Shown: one piece after another, positions 16,591 through 25,697 of the stretch | Numbering within the stretch: position 1 is the first letter of the stretch | How the letters are laid out: every line of letters begins with the position of its first letter | Source of the DNA: Gemmatimonadales bacterium | GTDB lineage: Bacteria > Gemmatimonadota > Gemmatimonadetes > Palauibacterales > Palauibacteraceae | Length of the DNA: 35,602 bases | Assembly (NCBI GenBank): GCA_009840115.1 | Contig: VXOJ01000025.1 | Location: 1-35,602 of the forward strand | Direction of reading: 5' to 3' | Translations under genes and position numbers: made by a program | Notes under the pieces: model-generated | What the model saw: only the letters and a program-made list of their open reading frames with translations | Databases searched by the model: none | What the model was told of the DNA's origin: nothing

Positions 16591-18372
16591 TTAGTCAACC
16601 TTGCTCACGTCACCCCTGCCCGCGGTCCATGCGCGGTTCACGTGCACCGTCAGGACATCGGCGTTGTGGTACTGGTGATGCTTGACGGAAGAGGCGTGAT
16701 GCCGCAGCAGCGCCAGCGACAGATCCCGCTCGCTCGTCGGGTCGGGGCGGTCGCCGAGCAGGGCCATCTGGTTCTCCAGGTTGCCCTCGTGCGTCGCCGC
16801 GGTGAACTCCAGCCCGGCGCCGAAGCGGAGGTTCCGGGCCACGACGCGCAGCCGGCGCCCTCCGGGGGCGGGGGCGTGTTCGTCCTCTTCCTGGCGCAGG
16901 AGGCTCAGGAGCGCCTCTTCGGCGGCCGCCCGCAGGCGGTCCGTGGCCTTGCCGCTCCACTTGTACCTGGCCGCGAAGTCCCGGAGGAACCTGTCGAGTT
17001 CCGGGAGGTTCTCCGGGCGCAGCGCCAGTTCGAGCCTGTGGCGGCGGGGTCCGGTCACGTCCAGGAACAGGTTCAGCAGCAGGATGGACAGCCCGCCCAC
17101 GGTGAGGCCGTTCGCGAGCATGCGGCCCATGGGGGTGGCGAGGTAGGCGGGGAAGATCGCCTGGAACTGGATTCCCGCCCCGATCCAGAACGCCAGGCCC
17201 GCGATCAGCGAATACTGCCGGTCGATCCCCTCCTGGAAGAGGATCCGCATGCCCTGTACGAAGATGAGGCCAAACACGACGGTGATGTAGGCGCCGAGCA
17301 CCGGCGCCGGGATCGCCAGGATGACGGCCGTGATCTTCGGGACGAAGGCGAGAGCGATGAAACCGGCCCCGATGACGACGCCGACCCTCCGGGCGGCGAC
17401 GCCGATGCCGCTCGCGAGAGCGATCCCGGCGACGTAGGGCCACGGCGGCAGCACGCCGGCGAAACCCGACAGGAGCGTGCCCGCCCCGCACGCGGCGACG
17501 GAGCCCTGGACCCGGCGGAAATCGACCGCCCGCGGCTCGCGCCGGGAGAGGTGCTGCATGCGGACGTTGTCGGTCACCTGCCGGATCGTGATCACGAAGG
17601 ACACGAAGAGGAACCCGGGCAGGAGGAGCCAGAAACTCGCGTCGAAGCTCAGGTCCAGGCCGGTGGCCGGGGGAGTCGGGATCCCGATCCAGCGGGCCTC
17701 CGCCACGCGTCCGAAGTCGAGGATCCCGAACAGGGCTGCGGTTACGCAGCCCGCGGCGATCCCGATGACGGCGTTCCACGCGCGCACCCACCGCTTGCCC
17801 CGGAGCAGGAGGCCGACGACGCACAGCATGGTGACCGCGGCGACGGTGGGGGCCGCGGCCGGCGGCGCGTTCTCCGGCACCCGCGTGAGCATGGCGAACG
17901 CCAGCGGCATGATCGTCACCGCCACGAGCGCCGTCAGCGTGCCCGACACGACCGGCGTGATGATGCGCCGGAGCAGCGCCAGGCGGGCCGCCAGCGCGAG
18001 TTGGCACAGCCCCGCGGCGAGGACCAGCACCCCCAGCAGCGCCGGGCCGCCCGCCACGAGCGCGAGCGCGCCGACCCCGATCGAAGCCCCCGAGGCGCCC
18101 ATGACGGTCAGCGTCCCCCCGCCGAGGCCGGCGAAGCGCTTCGCCTGGACGATCGTGAGCAGGCCGCCGATCACCATGCTCGCAAAGATCGCCCAGCGGA
18201 GGTATTCGGCGCTCTGGTCCGCGACGCGCGCGACGATCGTCGTGACCACCACCAGGGGCAGGCAGACGAGGACCGCCGTCTGCGCGCCGACCACGAGGCT
18301 CACCGCGCGCGGCGGATGCTCGTCCGCGGCGAATCGCAGCTTCGCGACGTCCGAGCCGGGTCCGTTCGCCAT
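16591..18372 (-). CDS. NCS2/UraA-fold permease with C-terminal degenerate HATPase (RsbW-like) domain
   Basis: A 593-residue membrane protein. Residues 1-440 hold about 12-14 hydrophobic segments, resembling xanthine/uracil permeases (SLC23 type: 'GGGTLTVMGASGASIG', 'ITIRQVTDNVRMQ', 'PWPYVAGIALASGIG'). Residues from about 443 form a soluble domain of about 150 residues whose 'AAEEALLSLLRQ' (483-494) aligns by eye with the N-box of HATPase_c_2 anti-sigma kinases but has Ser for the Mg-binding Asn; a final 'LSLALLRHHASSV' resembles their last helix. The ATG overlaps the cysNC stop (TGATG), so expression is coupled to PAPS synthesis. NCS2 and SulP sulfate transporters share a fold, so uptake of sulfate or another anion is a fair inference, but nucleobase transport is the default family reading. 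Confidence 0.75.
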   Translation of the reverse strand: MANGPGSDVAKLRFAADEHPPRAVSLVVGAQTAVLVCLPLVVVTTIVARVADQSAEYLRWAIFASMVIGGLLTIVQAKRFAGLGGGTLTVMGASGASIGVGALALVAGGPALLGVLVLAAGLCQLALAARLALLRRIITPVVSGTLTALVAVTIMPLAFAMLTRVPENAPPAAAPTVAAVTMLCVVGLLLRGKRWVRAWNAVIGIAAGCVTAALFGILDFGRVAEARWIGIPTPPATGLDLSFDASFWLLLPGFLFVSFVITIRQVTDNVRMQHLSRREPRAVDFRRVQGSVAACGAGTLLSGFAGVLPPWPYVAGIALASGIGVAARRVGVVIGAGFIALAFVPKITAVILAIPAPVLGAYITVVFGLIFVQGMRILFQEGIDRQYSLIAGLAFWIGAGIQFQAIFPAYLATPMGRMLANGLTVGGLSILLLNLFLDVTGPRRHRLELALRPENLPELDRFLRDFAARYKWSGKATDRLRAAAEEALLSLLRQEEDEHAPAPGGRRLRVVARNLRFGAGLEFTAATHEGNLENQMALLGDRPDPTSERDLSLALLRHHASSVKHHQYHNADVLTVHVNRAWTAGRGDVSKVD

Positions 18373-20249
18373 CAGCGATCCTCCGTCACGGGGGAAGGTG
18401 GAGCCGGAAACTCGCGGTCGAGTCTCTCCGTCAGCCGGTCCACACATTCTTCGGGAGAGAGTCGTTCGGTGTCCAGGTGGAGATCGGCGTGCTCAGGCGG
18501 TTCGTAGGGACTGTCGACGCCCGTGAAATTCCTTATCTCTCCCCTGAGCGCCTTGGCGTAGAGGCCCTTCGGGTCGCGCTCCGCGCACGCCTCGAGCGAC
18601 GCGTCCACGAAGACCTCCACGAAGTCGCCGGGCGCGAACAGGCTGCGGGCGTAGTCGCGTTCCGACCGGAAGGGGCTGATGAAGGCGACGATGACGATCA
18701 GACCCGCGTCGACCATGAGGCGGGCGACCTCCGCCACCCGCCGGATGTTCTCCACCCGATCGGCCTCGGTGAAGCCGAGGTCCCGGCACAGGCCGTGGCG
18801 CACGTTGTCGCCGTCCAGCAGATACGTATGCCGTCCCTCCGCGGTCAGACGCCGGTCGAGCAGGTTGGCGATGGTGGACTTCCCCGAAGCGGACATCCCG
18901 GTCAGCCACACGCACTGGGCGCGCTGGAGCTTGAGCCGCGAGCGGACATCCTTCGATATGTCCAGATGCTGCCATTTCACGTTCGCCGCCCGCATGAGCG
19001 GGAAGACGATCGTGCCGGCGGCCACCGTCGCGTTCGTGGCGAGATCGATCAGGATGAAGCCGCCCAGTTCGCGCGACTGGTCGAAGGGCGCGAAGGGCAC
19101 CGGGCGGTCGGTCGCGAGGTTCACCGTGCCGAGATCGTTCAGGCGCAGCACGGAAGCGGCCAGTTCGTGGCCGTTCGACACGTCCAGCCGGTGCCGGATC
19201 CGGGTGACGGCGGCGCCCACTTCCCGTGAGTGGAGCTTCATCGCGTACCGGCGGCCCACCGCGAGCGGCTCGTCGTGCATCCAGACGAGGCGCGCCTGGA
19301 ACTGGTCCGCCACCTCGACGGGGTCGTCGGCGCTCACGACGACATCGCCCCGTGTGACATCCACATCGGGGGCGAGCGTCAACGTGACCGAGTCGCCGCG
19401 GGCGGCGCGGTCGCGGGCATCGTCGCCGACCGCGACCGACGCCACGCGGCTCCCGGTTCCGGCGGGCGAAATGCGGACGGCATCGCCGACCGCCACCGCG
19501 CCGGCGGCCACGCGTCCGCAGTATCCCCGAAAGTCGGAGTGCGGCCGGTTCACGTACTGGACCGGCATCCGAAACGGCCGGTCGGCGCAGGCCCCGTCGA
19601 CATCCACTGTCTCGAGATGGGCGAGGAGCGTCGGGCCGTCGTACCACGACGCCGACGTGCCGTTTCGGGTGAGGTTGGCCCCCGTCAGCGCCGAGACCGG
19701 AATCGCCTCGACCGCGGCGAGGCCGATCTCGTCGGCGATCGCGCGCCAGGACGCGCGGATCGATTCGAAGACATCCCGATCCCATTCGACGAGATCCATC
19801 TTGTTCACGGCGAGAACCGCGTGGCGGACGCCGAACATGGCCGCGATCCGCGTGTGCCGCGCCGTCTGGGGAAGCACCCCCCGGCGCGCATCGACCAGGA
19901 CGACGGCCAGGTCGGCGGTCGAGGCGCCCGTCGCCATGTTGCGGGTGTACTGCTCGTGGCCCGGCGCGTCGGCCACGATGAACCGGCGGCGCGGCGTCTC
20001 GAAGCTGCGGTACGCGACGTCGATCGTGATGCCCTGTTCGCGCTCGTCGCGCAGTCCGTCGACGAGCAGGGCGAAGTCGGTCGCCTTCCCCTGCGTGCCG
20101 TAGCGGGCGGAGTCGTGTTCCACGCGCCTCAGTTCGTCCGAGAAGACCTGGCGGCAATCGTACAGAAGCCGGCCGATGACGGTGCTCTTGCCGTCGTCGA
20201 CGCTGCCGCAGAGCACGAAGCGCAGGGTCGCCGGCAGGGACGGCGGCAT
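18372..20249 (-). CDS. cysNC: Bifunctional sulfate adenylyltransferase GTPase subunit / APS kinase (CysN-CysC fusion)
   Basis: Makes APS from sulfate and ATP together with CysD, then phosphorylates it to PAPS. The N-terminal GTPase has 'GSVDDGKST' (15-23), 'DAPGHEQY' and 'NKMD', followed by EF-Tu-like beta-barrel domains. The C-terminal APS kinase has P-loop 'GMSASGKST' (near 449-457) and 'DGDNVRHGL'. Length (625) is normal for the fusion. The ATG at 20249 overlaps the cysD stop as TGATG and the stop overlaps the permease ATG the same way. No reductive assimilation genes (cysH, cysI, cysJ) are nearby, so the PAPS is probably meant for sulfotransferases such as SwfB rather than for cysteine synthesis. 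Confidence 0.95.
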   Translation of the reverse strand: MPPSLPATLRFVLCGSVDDGKSTVIGRLLYDCRQVFSDELRRVEHDSARYGTQGKATDFALLVDGLRDEREQGITIDVAYRSFETPRRRFIVADAPGHEQYTRNMATGASTADLAVVLVDARRGVLPQTARHTRIAAMFGVRHAVLAVNKMDLVEWDRDVFESIRASWRAIADEIGLAAVEAIPVSALTGANLTRNGTSASWYDGPTLLAHLETVDVDGACADRPFRMPVQYVNRPHSDFRGYCGRVAAGAVAVGDAVRISPAGTGSRVASVAVGDDARDRAARGDSVTLTLAPDVDVTRGDVVVSADDPVEVADQFQARLVWMHDEPLAVGRRYAMKLHSREVGAAVTRIRHRLDVSNGHELAASVLRLNDLGTVNLATDRPVPFAPFDQSRELGGFILIDLATNATVAAGTIVFPLMRAANVKWQHLDISKDVRSRLKLQRAQCVWLTGMSASGKSTIANLLDRRLTAEGRHTYLLDGDNVRHGLCRDLGFTEADRVENIRRVAEVARLMVDAGLIVIVAFISPFRSERDYARSLFAPGDFVEVFVDASLEACAERDPKGLYAKALRGEIRNFTGVDSPYEPPEHADLHLDTERLSPEECVDRLTERLDREFPAPPSPVTEDR

Positions 20250-21157
20250 CAGAAGTAGCCCTGCTTCTTCTTGAGTTCCATCGAGCCGTCGCGGTCATGG
20301 TCGATGAGGCGTCCCGCCCGTTCGGAGCGATCCGTCGCGAGCGTCTCGGCGATGACCGCGTCGAGCGTATCCGCGTCGCTCTCGACGGCGGCGGTCAGCG
20401 GGTAGCAGCCCAGCGTCCGGAAGCGGATGCGCCGTGGCCGCGGCTCCTCGCCCGGGAGCAGCGGCATCCGGTCGTCGTCGACCATGATCCACCGTCCGTC
20501 CCGCTCGACGACGGGACGTTCGGCGGCGTAGTAGAGCGGTACGATCGGGATCTCCTCCGCGCGGATGTATCGCCAGACGTCCGCTTCGGTCCAGTTGGAA
20601 AGCGGCGACACGCGCAGGGATTCTCCGGGTCCCAGGCGCGTGTTGTACAGGTTCCACGGCTCCGGGCGCTGCGCCTTCGGGTCCCACTGGTGGGCCGCGT
20701 CGCGCAACGAGAACACGCGTTCCTTGGCGCGCGACTTCTCCTCGTCCCGCCGCGCCCCGACGAAGATGATGTCGTATTCGCCCTCGTCGAGCGCCTGCCG
20801 CAGCGCGACCGTCTTCATGATGTCGGTGTAGCGTTCCGATCCGTGATCGAACGGATTGACGCCCTCGCGCAGCCCATCCTCGTTCGTGTGAACGCGGAGT
20901 TCCACGCCCGCGGCCGCCGCCGCCCGGTCCCGGAACGCGATCATCTCCCGGAACTTCCACGTCGTGTCGATGTGAAGCAGCGGGAAGGGCGGCGCTGCCG
21001 GCCGGAAGGCCTTCCGGGCAAGGTGCAGGAGCACCGAGGAATCCTTCCCGATCGAATACAGCATCACGGGCCGCGACGCCGCCGCGAGGCCCTCCCGGAG
21101 GATTTCTATGGCTTCGGACTCGAGCGACGCCAGCCAGGCGCCCGAGAGATCGTTCAG
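20249..21157 (-). CDS. cysD: Sulfate adenylyltransferase subunit 2 (CysD), apparent CTG start
   Basis: The catalytic ATP-sulfurylase subunit, an N-type PP-loop enzyme with '[18 protein letters not shown]' (from residue 34), '[14 protein letters not shown]', 'PLSNWTE' and the C-terminal '[11 protein letters not shown]' hallmark. The first ATG/GTG codon in frame (GTG at 21067) sits inside the conserved core and would remove about 30 conserved residues. The frame upstream reads '[12 protein letters not shown]', matching the known N-terminal helix, back to a CTG at 21157 that overlaps the RND stop (CTGA). A strong GGGAGGG lies 8 bases before that CTG, and the resulting 302 residues equal the E. 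coli CysD length as I recall it. No ATG, GTG or TTG was found in frame through the last ~30 codons of the RND gene. Confidence 0.9.
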   Translation of the reverse strand: MNDLSGAWLASLESEAIEILREGLAAASRPVMLYSIGKDSSVLLHLARKAFRPAAPPFPLLHIDTTWKFREMIAFRDRAAAAAGVELRVHTNEDGLREGVNPFDHGSERYTDIMKTVALRQALDEGEYDIIFVGARRDEEKSRAKERVFSLRDAAHQWDPKAQRPEPWNLYNTRLGPGESLRVSPLSNWTEADVWRYIRAEEIPIVPLYYAAERPVVERDGRWIMVDDDRMPLLPGEEPRPRRIRFRTLGCYPLTAAVESDADTLDAVIAETLATDRSERAGRLIDHDRDGSMELKKKQGYF

Positions 21158-24100
21158 CGCTCGAACCCTCCCGCGGCCAGGCCCAGTCGGGGCTTCCGCC
21201 GCCAGCGCACGAAGGCCCGCTTCGCCCGCACCGTGAACGTGTAGTTCATCATCGCCAGGGCCGGCACGGCGAGCATGATGATGAAGGTGGCGAACAGGAT
21301 CCCGAACCCGAGGCTCACCGCCATGGGCGAGAGGAACTGCGCCTGCGTGCTGCGCTCGAGGATGATCGGCGAGACCCCGAGGAAGGTGGTCACGGAGGTC
21401 AGCATGATGGGGCGGAAGCGGACCTTCGCTCCCTGCACGATGGCCTCGGACATGGGAAGCCCCGCCCGGTACCGTTCGTTGATGAAGTCGATGAGGACGA
21501 GCGAGTCGTTCACGACCACGCCCGACAGGCCCACGAGCCCGAACATCGAGAGCATGCCGAGGTCGAGTCCCATGATCAGGTGCCCGATCGCGGCGCCCAC
21601 GAGCCCCAGCGGAATCGAGGCCATGACGACGAGCGGCTGCAGGTACGAGCGGAAGGGGATGGCGAGGAGCGCGTAGATCGCGAGCAGGGCGAGCAGGAAA
21701 CCGCGGGCGATCCCCTCGAACGCCAGCGTCTGCTGGCGCTGCTCTCCGCCGAACCCGTAGCGAAGACCCGGATACCGGGCCTGCAGTTCCGGCAGGATCG
21801 CCGAGGTGATCTCCGTGTTGACCTCCTGTCCCGTGATCACGGCCGCGTCCACATCCGCCGTGACCGTCACGATGCGGCGCCCATCGATCCGGTTGATCGT
21901 CGATGAGGCAACCCCGAAGGACACGTCCGCGACCTCAGACAGCGGCGCCTCGCCGCCCGTCGGCGTGCGGATCCGGTAGTCCTGCAGGTCGGCGAGCGTG
22001 TTCCGCTCCGACTCCGGGAGCCGGACGTAGACGCGCACCTCGTCGCGGCCCCGCTGGAGGCGGTAGACCTCGTTCCCGAAGAACGCCCCGCGCACCTGGC
22101 GCGCCAGGTCGTCGAGCGTGATCCCGAGCGTCCGGGCGGCGGGCTTGAGTTCCAGCTCCAGCTCGCGCTTGCCCCGGCCCCGGTCGTCGCGGACCTCCGC
22201 CACGCCCGCGATGCGCACCAGGCGGTTCGTAAACTCCGGCACCGCCGCGTTCAGCATCGCCGTATCCGGATGGGAGAGTTCCACCTGCACCGGCGACCCC
22301 AGGTCGATGAGGATGGAACTGAACGTGAGTTCCCGCGCGCCGGCGACCGGCCCGACGCGTTCCCGCCAGGCCCGCTCCACCTCGATGGCCGGCAGGTCCC
22401 GGATCTCCGGGTCGGTCAGCCGCAGGCTCACCTCGGCGATGTTCGACCGGACGAAGCTCGCCTCGGCGCTCATCCCGGGGCCTCCGGCCTGCGAGGGGCG
22501 CTGCCCGATGCTCGTGAAGACCGCTTCGACCAGGGGCGGCTCGTCGTCCGGCAACTGCGCTTCCAGTTCCGCGATCGCCGCGTATCCCTGCCCCTCCACG
22601 TAGCTCGCGACTTCCGCCGTGCGCTCGCTCGTCGTGCCTTCGGCCATTTCGATGTAGGCGACGACCTCCTCGCCCTCGATCACGGGCAGAAGGCTGAACC
22701 GGAGGTGCCGTCCCGCCACCAGCCCCCCCACGATCATCAGGGCGGAGACCGCCCCGAGCACGGTCAGCCCCGGACGCCGCACCGCGAACCGCACGGAGCG
22801 CTCCAGCGGCCCGTCGATGAAGCGCTGCAGGTTCGTCTGGACAAGCGCCTGCAGGCGGTAGACGGGCCCCAGCCAGCCTCCCTTCCCGCGGCTCGCACCC
22901 GGCGCCGGGAGGTGCGAGAGGTGATACGGGAGGATGAACAGAACCTCGACGAGCGAGAGCAGCAGCACGGAGATCACGATCGCGGGGATCACGTAGAGGA
23001 ACTTCCCGAGACTGCCCGGCACGAAGAGCAGCGGCGTGAACGCCGCCACGGTCGTGAACACGGCGAAGATCACGGGCACGGAGACGCGTCTCGTGCCCCT
23101 GATCGCCGCCCGCAACGCGGCCGTGCCCTTCTCTCGTTCAGCGAAGATGTTCTCCCCCACCACGATCGCGTCGTCCACCACGATCCCGATCGCGAGGATG
23201 AAGCCGAACAGCGTCATCATGTTGATGGAGATCCCGAACCACGCCATCACCGCGAACACGCCGGCGAAGGAGAGGAAGATCCCGACGGCGGTCCAGAACG
23301 CGAGGCGCAGGTCGAGGAAGAGGGCGAGCGCGATGAGGACCAGGATCAGACCCAGCCGGCCGTTCTTGATGAGGAGGTCGATGCGGCTCTGCAGGTACGA
23401 GGCTTCGCTGCGCCAGATGCTGTAGTCGACGCCCCGCGGGAGCGAGATCGCCAACTCCTCTTCGAGGTAGCGCTCGACTTCGTCGGAGATCTCCAGGACG
23501 CGCTCGTCCCCGGTCCGCAGGACCTGCACGAAGGCCGTCGGCTGCCCGTTGTAGGCGTTGATGAGGTCGACGTCCTCGAAGCCGTCCCGGATGTCGGCGA
23601 CGTCGGACAGGCGGAGCATTGACCCGTCGACATTCGCCCGCACGACGAGGTCCGCGAAGTCCGCCCGCGTGTAGTTCTGGCCCCGGATGTGAACGAGGAT
23701 CTCCTCGCGGTCCGTCTCGACGCTCCCGCCGGGAAGGTCGAGGCTGCCGCGCCGCACCGCCGCGGCCACCTCGTCGAGCGTCAGACCGTGGGCGCGCAGG
23801 GCCGCCTTCGACACCTCGATCGAGATCTCGTATTGCCGGACGCCGGAGACGCGGACGAGGGAGATCATCGGCAGCGAGGTGAGGTCATCCTTGACGCGGT
23901 TCGCGATCTCCTTGAGCGTCCGCTCGGGAACGTCGCCGAAGATCGCGATCTCCATGACGCGGCCTTGCGCCGACAGCGCGACCACCTCCGGCTCCTCCGC
24001 ATCGACGGGGAAGCTCGTGATCCGGTCGATGGCGGACTTGATCTCGTCCAGCGTCTTCGACTCGTCCGTGCCCAGCGACAGTTCGGCGAGCACGATGCCG

Positions 24101-24366
24101 ACGCCCTCCGAAGCGGCGCCCGTGACGCGGTCGACGCCCTGGATGCCGGTGATCCGCTCCTCGACCCGCCGCACGATCGCCTGCTCGACCTCGTCGGGCG
24201 ACGCGCCGGGGTACTGGACCTGCACCTGAATCGTGTCGAGGGAGATCTCGGGGAACGTCTCCTGCGGCAGACTGACGAGGCTCACGAACCCCGCCAGGAT
24301 GATCAGCACCATCAGCAGGTTCGCGGCGACTCCATGCTTGGCCATCCACCCGATTGCCCGCCTCAT
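21154..24366 (-). CDS. RND-family efflux permease (AcrB/HAE1 type)
   Basis: The inner-membrane proton-driven pump of a tripartite efflux system, 1070 residues. It has the N-terminal membrane segment, two large periplasmic loops, and the TM4 acidic pair Asp398/Asp399 in '[15 protein letters not shown]' used for proton coupling; a matching '[16 protein letters not shown]' lies in the second half. The C-terminus ends with a short basic cytoplasmic tail. The ATG overlaps the membrane-fusion protein stop (ATGA) and the RND stop overlaps the proposed CTG start of cysD, so pump and sulfate activation are physically coupled. Substrate cannot be deduced from sequence; export of the sulfated SwfAB product is an inference from operon structure, and general drug efflux is the alternative. 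Confidence 0.93.
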   Translation of the reverse strand: MRRAIGWMAKHGVAANLLMVLIILAGFVSLVSLPQETFPEISLDTIQVQVQYPGASPDEVEQAIVRRVEERITGIQGVDRVTGAASEGVGIVLAELSLGTDESKTLDEIKSAIDRITSFPVDAEEPEVVALSAQGRVMEIAIFGDVPERTLKEIANRVKDDLTSLPMISLVRVSGVRQYEISIEVSKAALRAHGLTLDEVAAAVRRGSLDLPGGSVETDREEILVHIRGQNYTRADFADLVVRANVDGSMLRLSDVADIRDGFEDVDLINAYNGQPTAFVQVLRTGDERVLEISDEVERYLEEELAISLPRGVDYSIWRSEASYLQSRIDLLIKNGRLGLILVLIALALFLDLRLAFWTAVGIFLSFAGVFAVMAWFGISINMMTLFGFILAIGIVVDDAIVVGENIFAEREKGTAALRAAIRGTRRVSVPVIFAVFTTVAAFTPLLFVPGSLGKFLYVIPAIVISVLLLSLVEVLFILPYHLSHLPAPGASRGKGGWLGPVYRLQALVQTNLQRFIDGPLERSVRFAVRRPGLTVLGAVSALMIVGGLVAGRHLRFSLLPVIEGEEVVAYIEMAEGTTSERTAEVASYVEGQGYAAIAELEAQLPDDEPPLVEAVFTSIGQRPSQAGGPGMSAEASFVRSNIAEVSLRLTDPEIRDLPAIEVERAWRERVGPVAGARELTFSSILIDLGSPVQVELSHPDTAMLNAAVPEFTNRLVRIAGVAEVRDDRGRGKRELELELKPAARTLGITLDDLARQVRGAFFGNEVYRLQRGRDEVRVYVRLPESERNTLADLQDYRIRTPTGGEAPLSEVADVSFGVASSTINRIDGRRIVTVTADVDAAVITGQEVNTEITSAILPELQARYPGLRYGFGGEQRQQTLAFEGIARGFLLALLAIYALLAIPFRSYLQPLVVMASIPLGLVGAAIGHLIMGLDLGMLSMFGLVGLSGVVVNDSLVLIDFINERYRAGLPMSEAIVQGAKVRFRPIMLTSVTTFLGVSPIILERSTQAQFLSPMAVSLGFGILFATFIIMLAVPALAMMNYTFTVRAKRAFVRWRRKPRLGLAAGGFER
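21166..21172 (-). promoter_or_regulatory. Strong Shine-Dalgarno supporting the cysD CTG start
   Basis: GGGAGGG on the minus strand, 8 bases upstream of the CTG at 21157 and inside the last codons of the RND gene. It is nearly the ideal anti-16S complement and decides the cysD start. Confidence 0.65.
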
Positions 24367-25691
24367 GAGCCGTCTCCTTCCCGCTCATCGCCGTTGGCGC
24401 CGCGCTCCCACGGCTCCGCGCTCTCCAGGAGCTGAACCGGCCGCACCGTCATGCCTTCGGTGACGAAGAGGAGCATCGAAACGATGACCGGGGTGCCGTC
24501 CGGGATGGGCCCGAGCACCACGGCTTCATCGTCCACCTCCTGGATCGGCTCGACCGGGGTCATGACGAGCAGGGTGTCGTCCGCCACCGTCCACAGGACA
24601 TCGCCGTCGCGGACGGCGGCGGCCGGGACGACGGCGTATTCCTCGAAGCTCGTGCCTTCGATGTCCACCGTCGCGTAGCTGCCGAGCAGGAGCGGCGGGC
24701 GGCGTGGCTCGTCCTCCGGGGCCGTGAACGGCTCGGGTACGGTGACGACGACGTCGACCGTCCGCGTCTGCTCGTCGAGCGCCGCCTCCGCCCGGTCCAC
24801 GTATCCCGACCACGCGTACTCGACCCCGCCGTACTCGGACACGATCTCGACCGGGATGCGGGTCGCGGCATCGCCGGCCCGCGCGTTCCACAGGCGCTCG
24901 ATCAGCGCGGCCTCGTTGTCGCTCAGCGGCACGACGATCTCCACCGCGTCCGTCGCGTACAGACGGCCGACGGCCTGGCCGGCCGCGACGAACTGTCCGG
25001 GATCGACCGTCTCCTCGCGCACGATTCCGTTGAACGGAGCCCGGATCCAGGTCCGCTCCAGCGCCAGGCGCGCGTCTTCCAGCCTGGCCCTGGCGCTCCG
25101 GAGGGCCGCGGCGGCCGCATCGAGCTGGGGCTGCCGCGTGACGAGGGCGTTGGGCGGCGTCGGGTCGAGGTTCTCGCGGGCGGCGAGGCGCCTCCATTCG
25201 TCGAGCGCCAGCCGCGCGTTCTCTTCGGCTTCCAGCAACGCCACCTCGCGCTGGGCGACATCCGCCTCCGCGGCCTCGACGGCGTTCTCGTAGTCCGCCG
25301 GGTCTACCCGCAGCAGCGGCTCGTTCTCGACGAAGCGCCCGCCGCTCACGAGCGCGGCCGAGGTCCAGATCACACGCCCACCGACCTGCGACGCGATCGT
25401 GACCTCCGCGCTGGGACGGACGGTGCCGCCGCCTCGCACCTTGATCGCGCCCTGCGTCACGCGGGCGGGCACCGTGCTGACCGTGGGGATCACCCGCGGC
25501 GGCTCCACCTCCGCCGGTTCGGCGCGCATGCCGAACAGCAGCGCGAAGCCGAACACTCCCACGCCGATGACGATCGCCCCCTGTACCAACCGCTTCATGA
25601 ACGTGGGCGGGGCAACGGGCGCCCCCGTGTCCCCGGGCGCCCCCGTGTCCCCGGCCTCGTGCGGCGTCTGCCGCGTACCGTGTTCCATCAT
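24363..25691 (-). CDS. RND efflux periplasmic adaptor (membrane-fusion protein)
   Basis: The HlyD/AcrA-like adaptor that joins the RND pump to the outer-membrane factor, 442 residues. A short cytoplasmic N-terminus carries a GDTGAP repeat, then one membrane anchor at about 35-55, a barrel-sandwich half ('VTIASQVGGRVI'), a long alpha-hairpin rich in Ala/Glu/Arg (about 130-215), the second half ('WIRAPFNGIVREETVDPGQFV'), and beta-barrel and membrane-proximal domains. It starts at a double ATG (25691/25688) after GGGCGGA, 6 bases from the outer-membrane factor stop, and its stop overlaps the RND start as ATGA. It is anchored by a transmembrane helix rather than a lipid, as no lipobox is seen. 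Confidence 0.92.
   Translation of the reverse strand: MMEHGTRQTPHEAGDTGAPGDTGAPVAPPTFMKRLVQGAIVIGVGVFGFALLFGMRAEPAEVEPPRVIPTVSTVPARVTQGAIKVRGGGTVRPSAEVTIASQVGGRVIWTSAALVSGGRFVENEPLLRVDPADYENAVEAAEADVAQREVALLEAEENARLALDEWRRLAARENLDPTPPNALVTRQPQLDAAAAALRSARARLEDARLALERTWIRAPFNGIVREETVDPGQFVAAGQAVGRLYATDAVEIVVPLSDNEAALIERLWNARAGDAATRIPVEIVSEYGGVEYAWSGYVDRAEAALDEQTRTVDVVVTVPEPFTAPEDEPRRPPLLLGSYATVDIEGTSFEEYAVVPAAAVRDGDVLWTVADDTLLVMTPVEPIQEVDDEAVVLGPIPDGTPVIVSMLLFVTEGMTVRPVQLLESAEPWERGANGDEREGDGS
25616..25651. repeat. Perfect 18-bp tandem duplication in the adaptor N-terminus
   Basis: Two identical adjacent 18-base units (CGGGCGCCCCCGTGTCCC) encode GDTGAP-GDTGAP in the cytoplasmic leader of the membrane-fusion protein. 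In-frame slippage duplication is the likely origin. Confidence 0.75.
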
Positions 25692-25697
25692 TCCGCC

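Noticed and set aside
16591..18372. Calling the permease a SulP sulfate transporter
   Set aside because: The membrane motifs look like NCS2 and the tail is not a STAS domain; sulfate transport is only inferred from the operon.
20249..21067. cysD starting at GTG 21067
   Set aside because: It would delete the conserved N-terminal helix and there is no Shine-Dalgarno in front of it.
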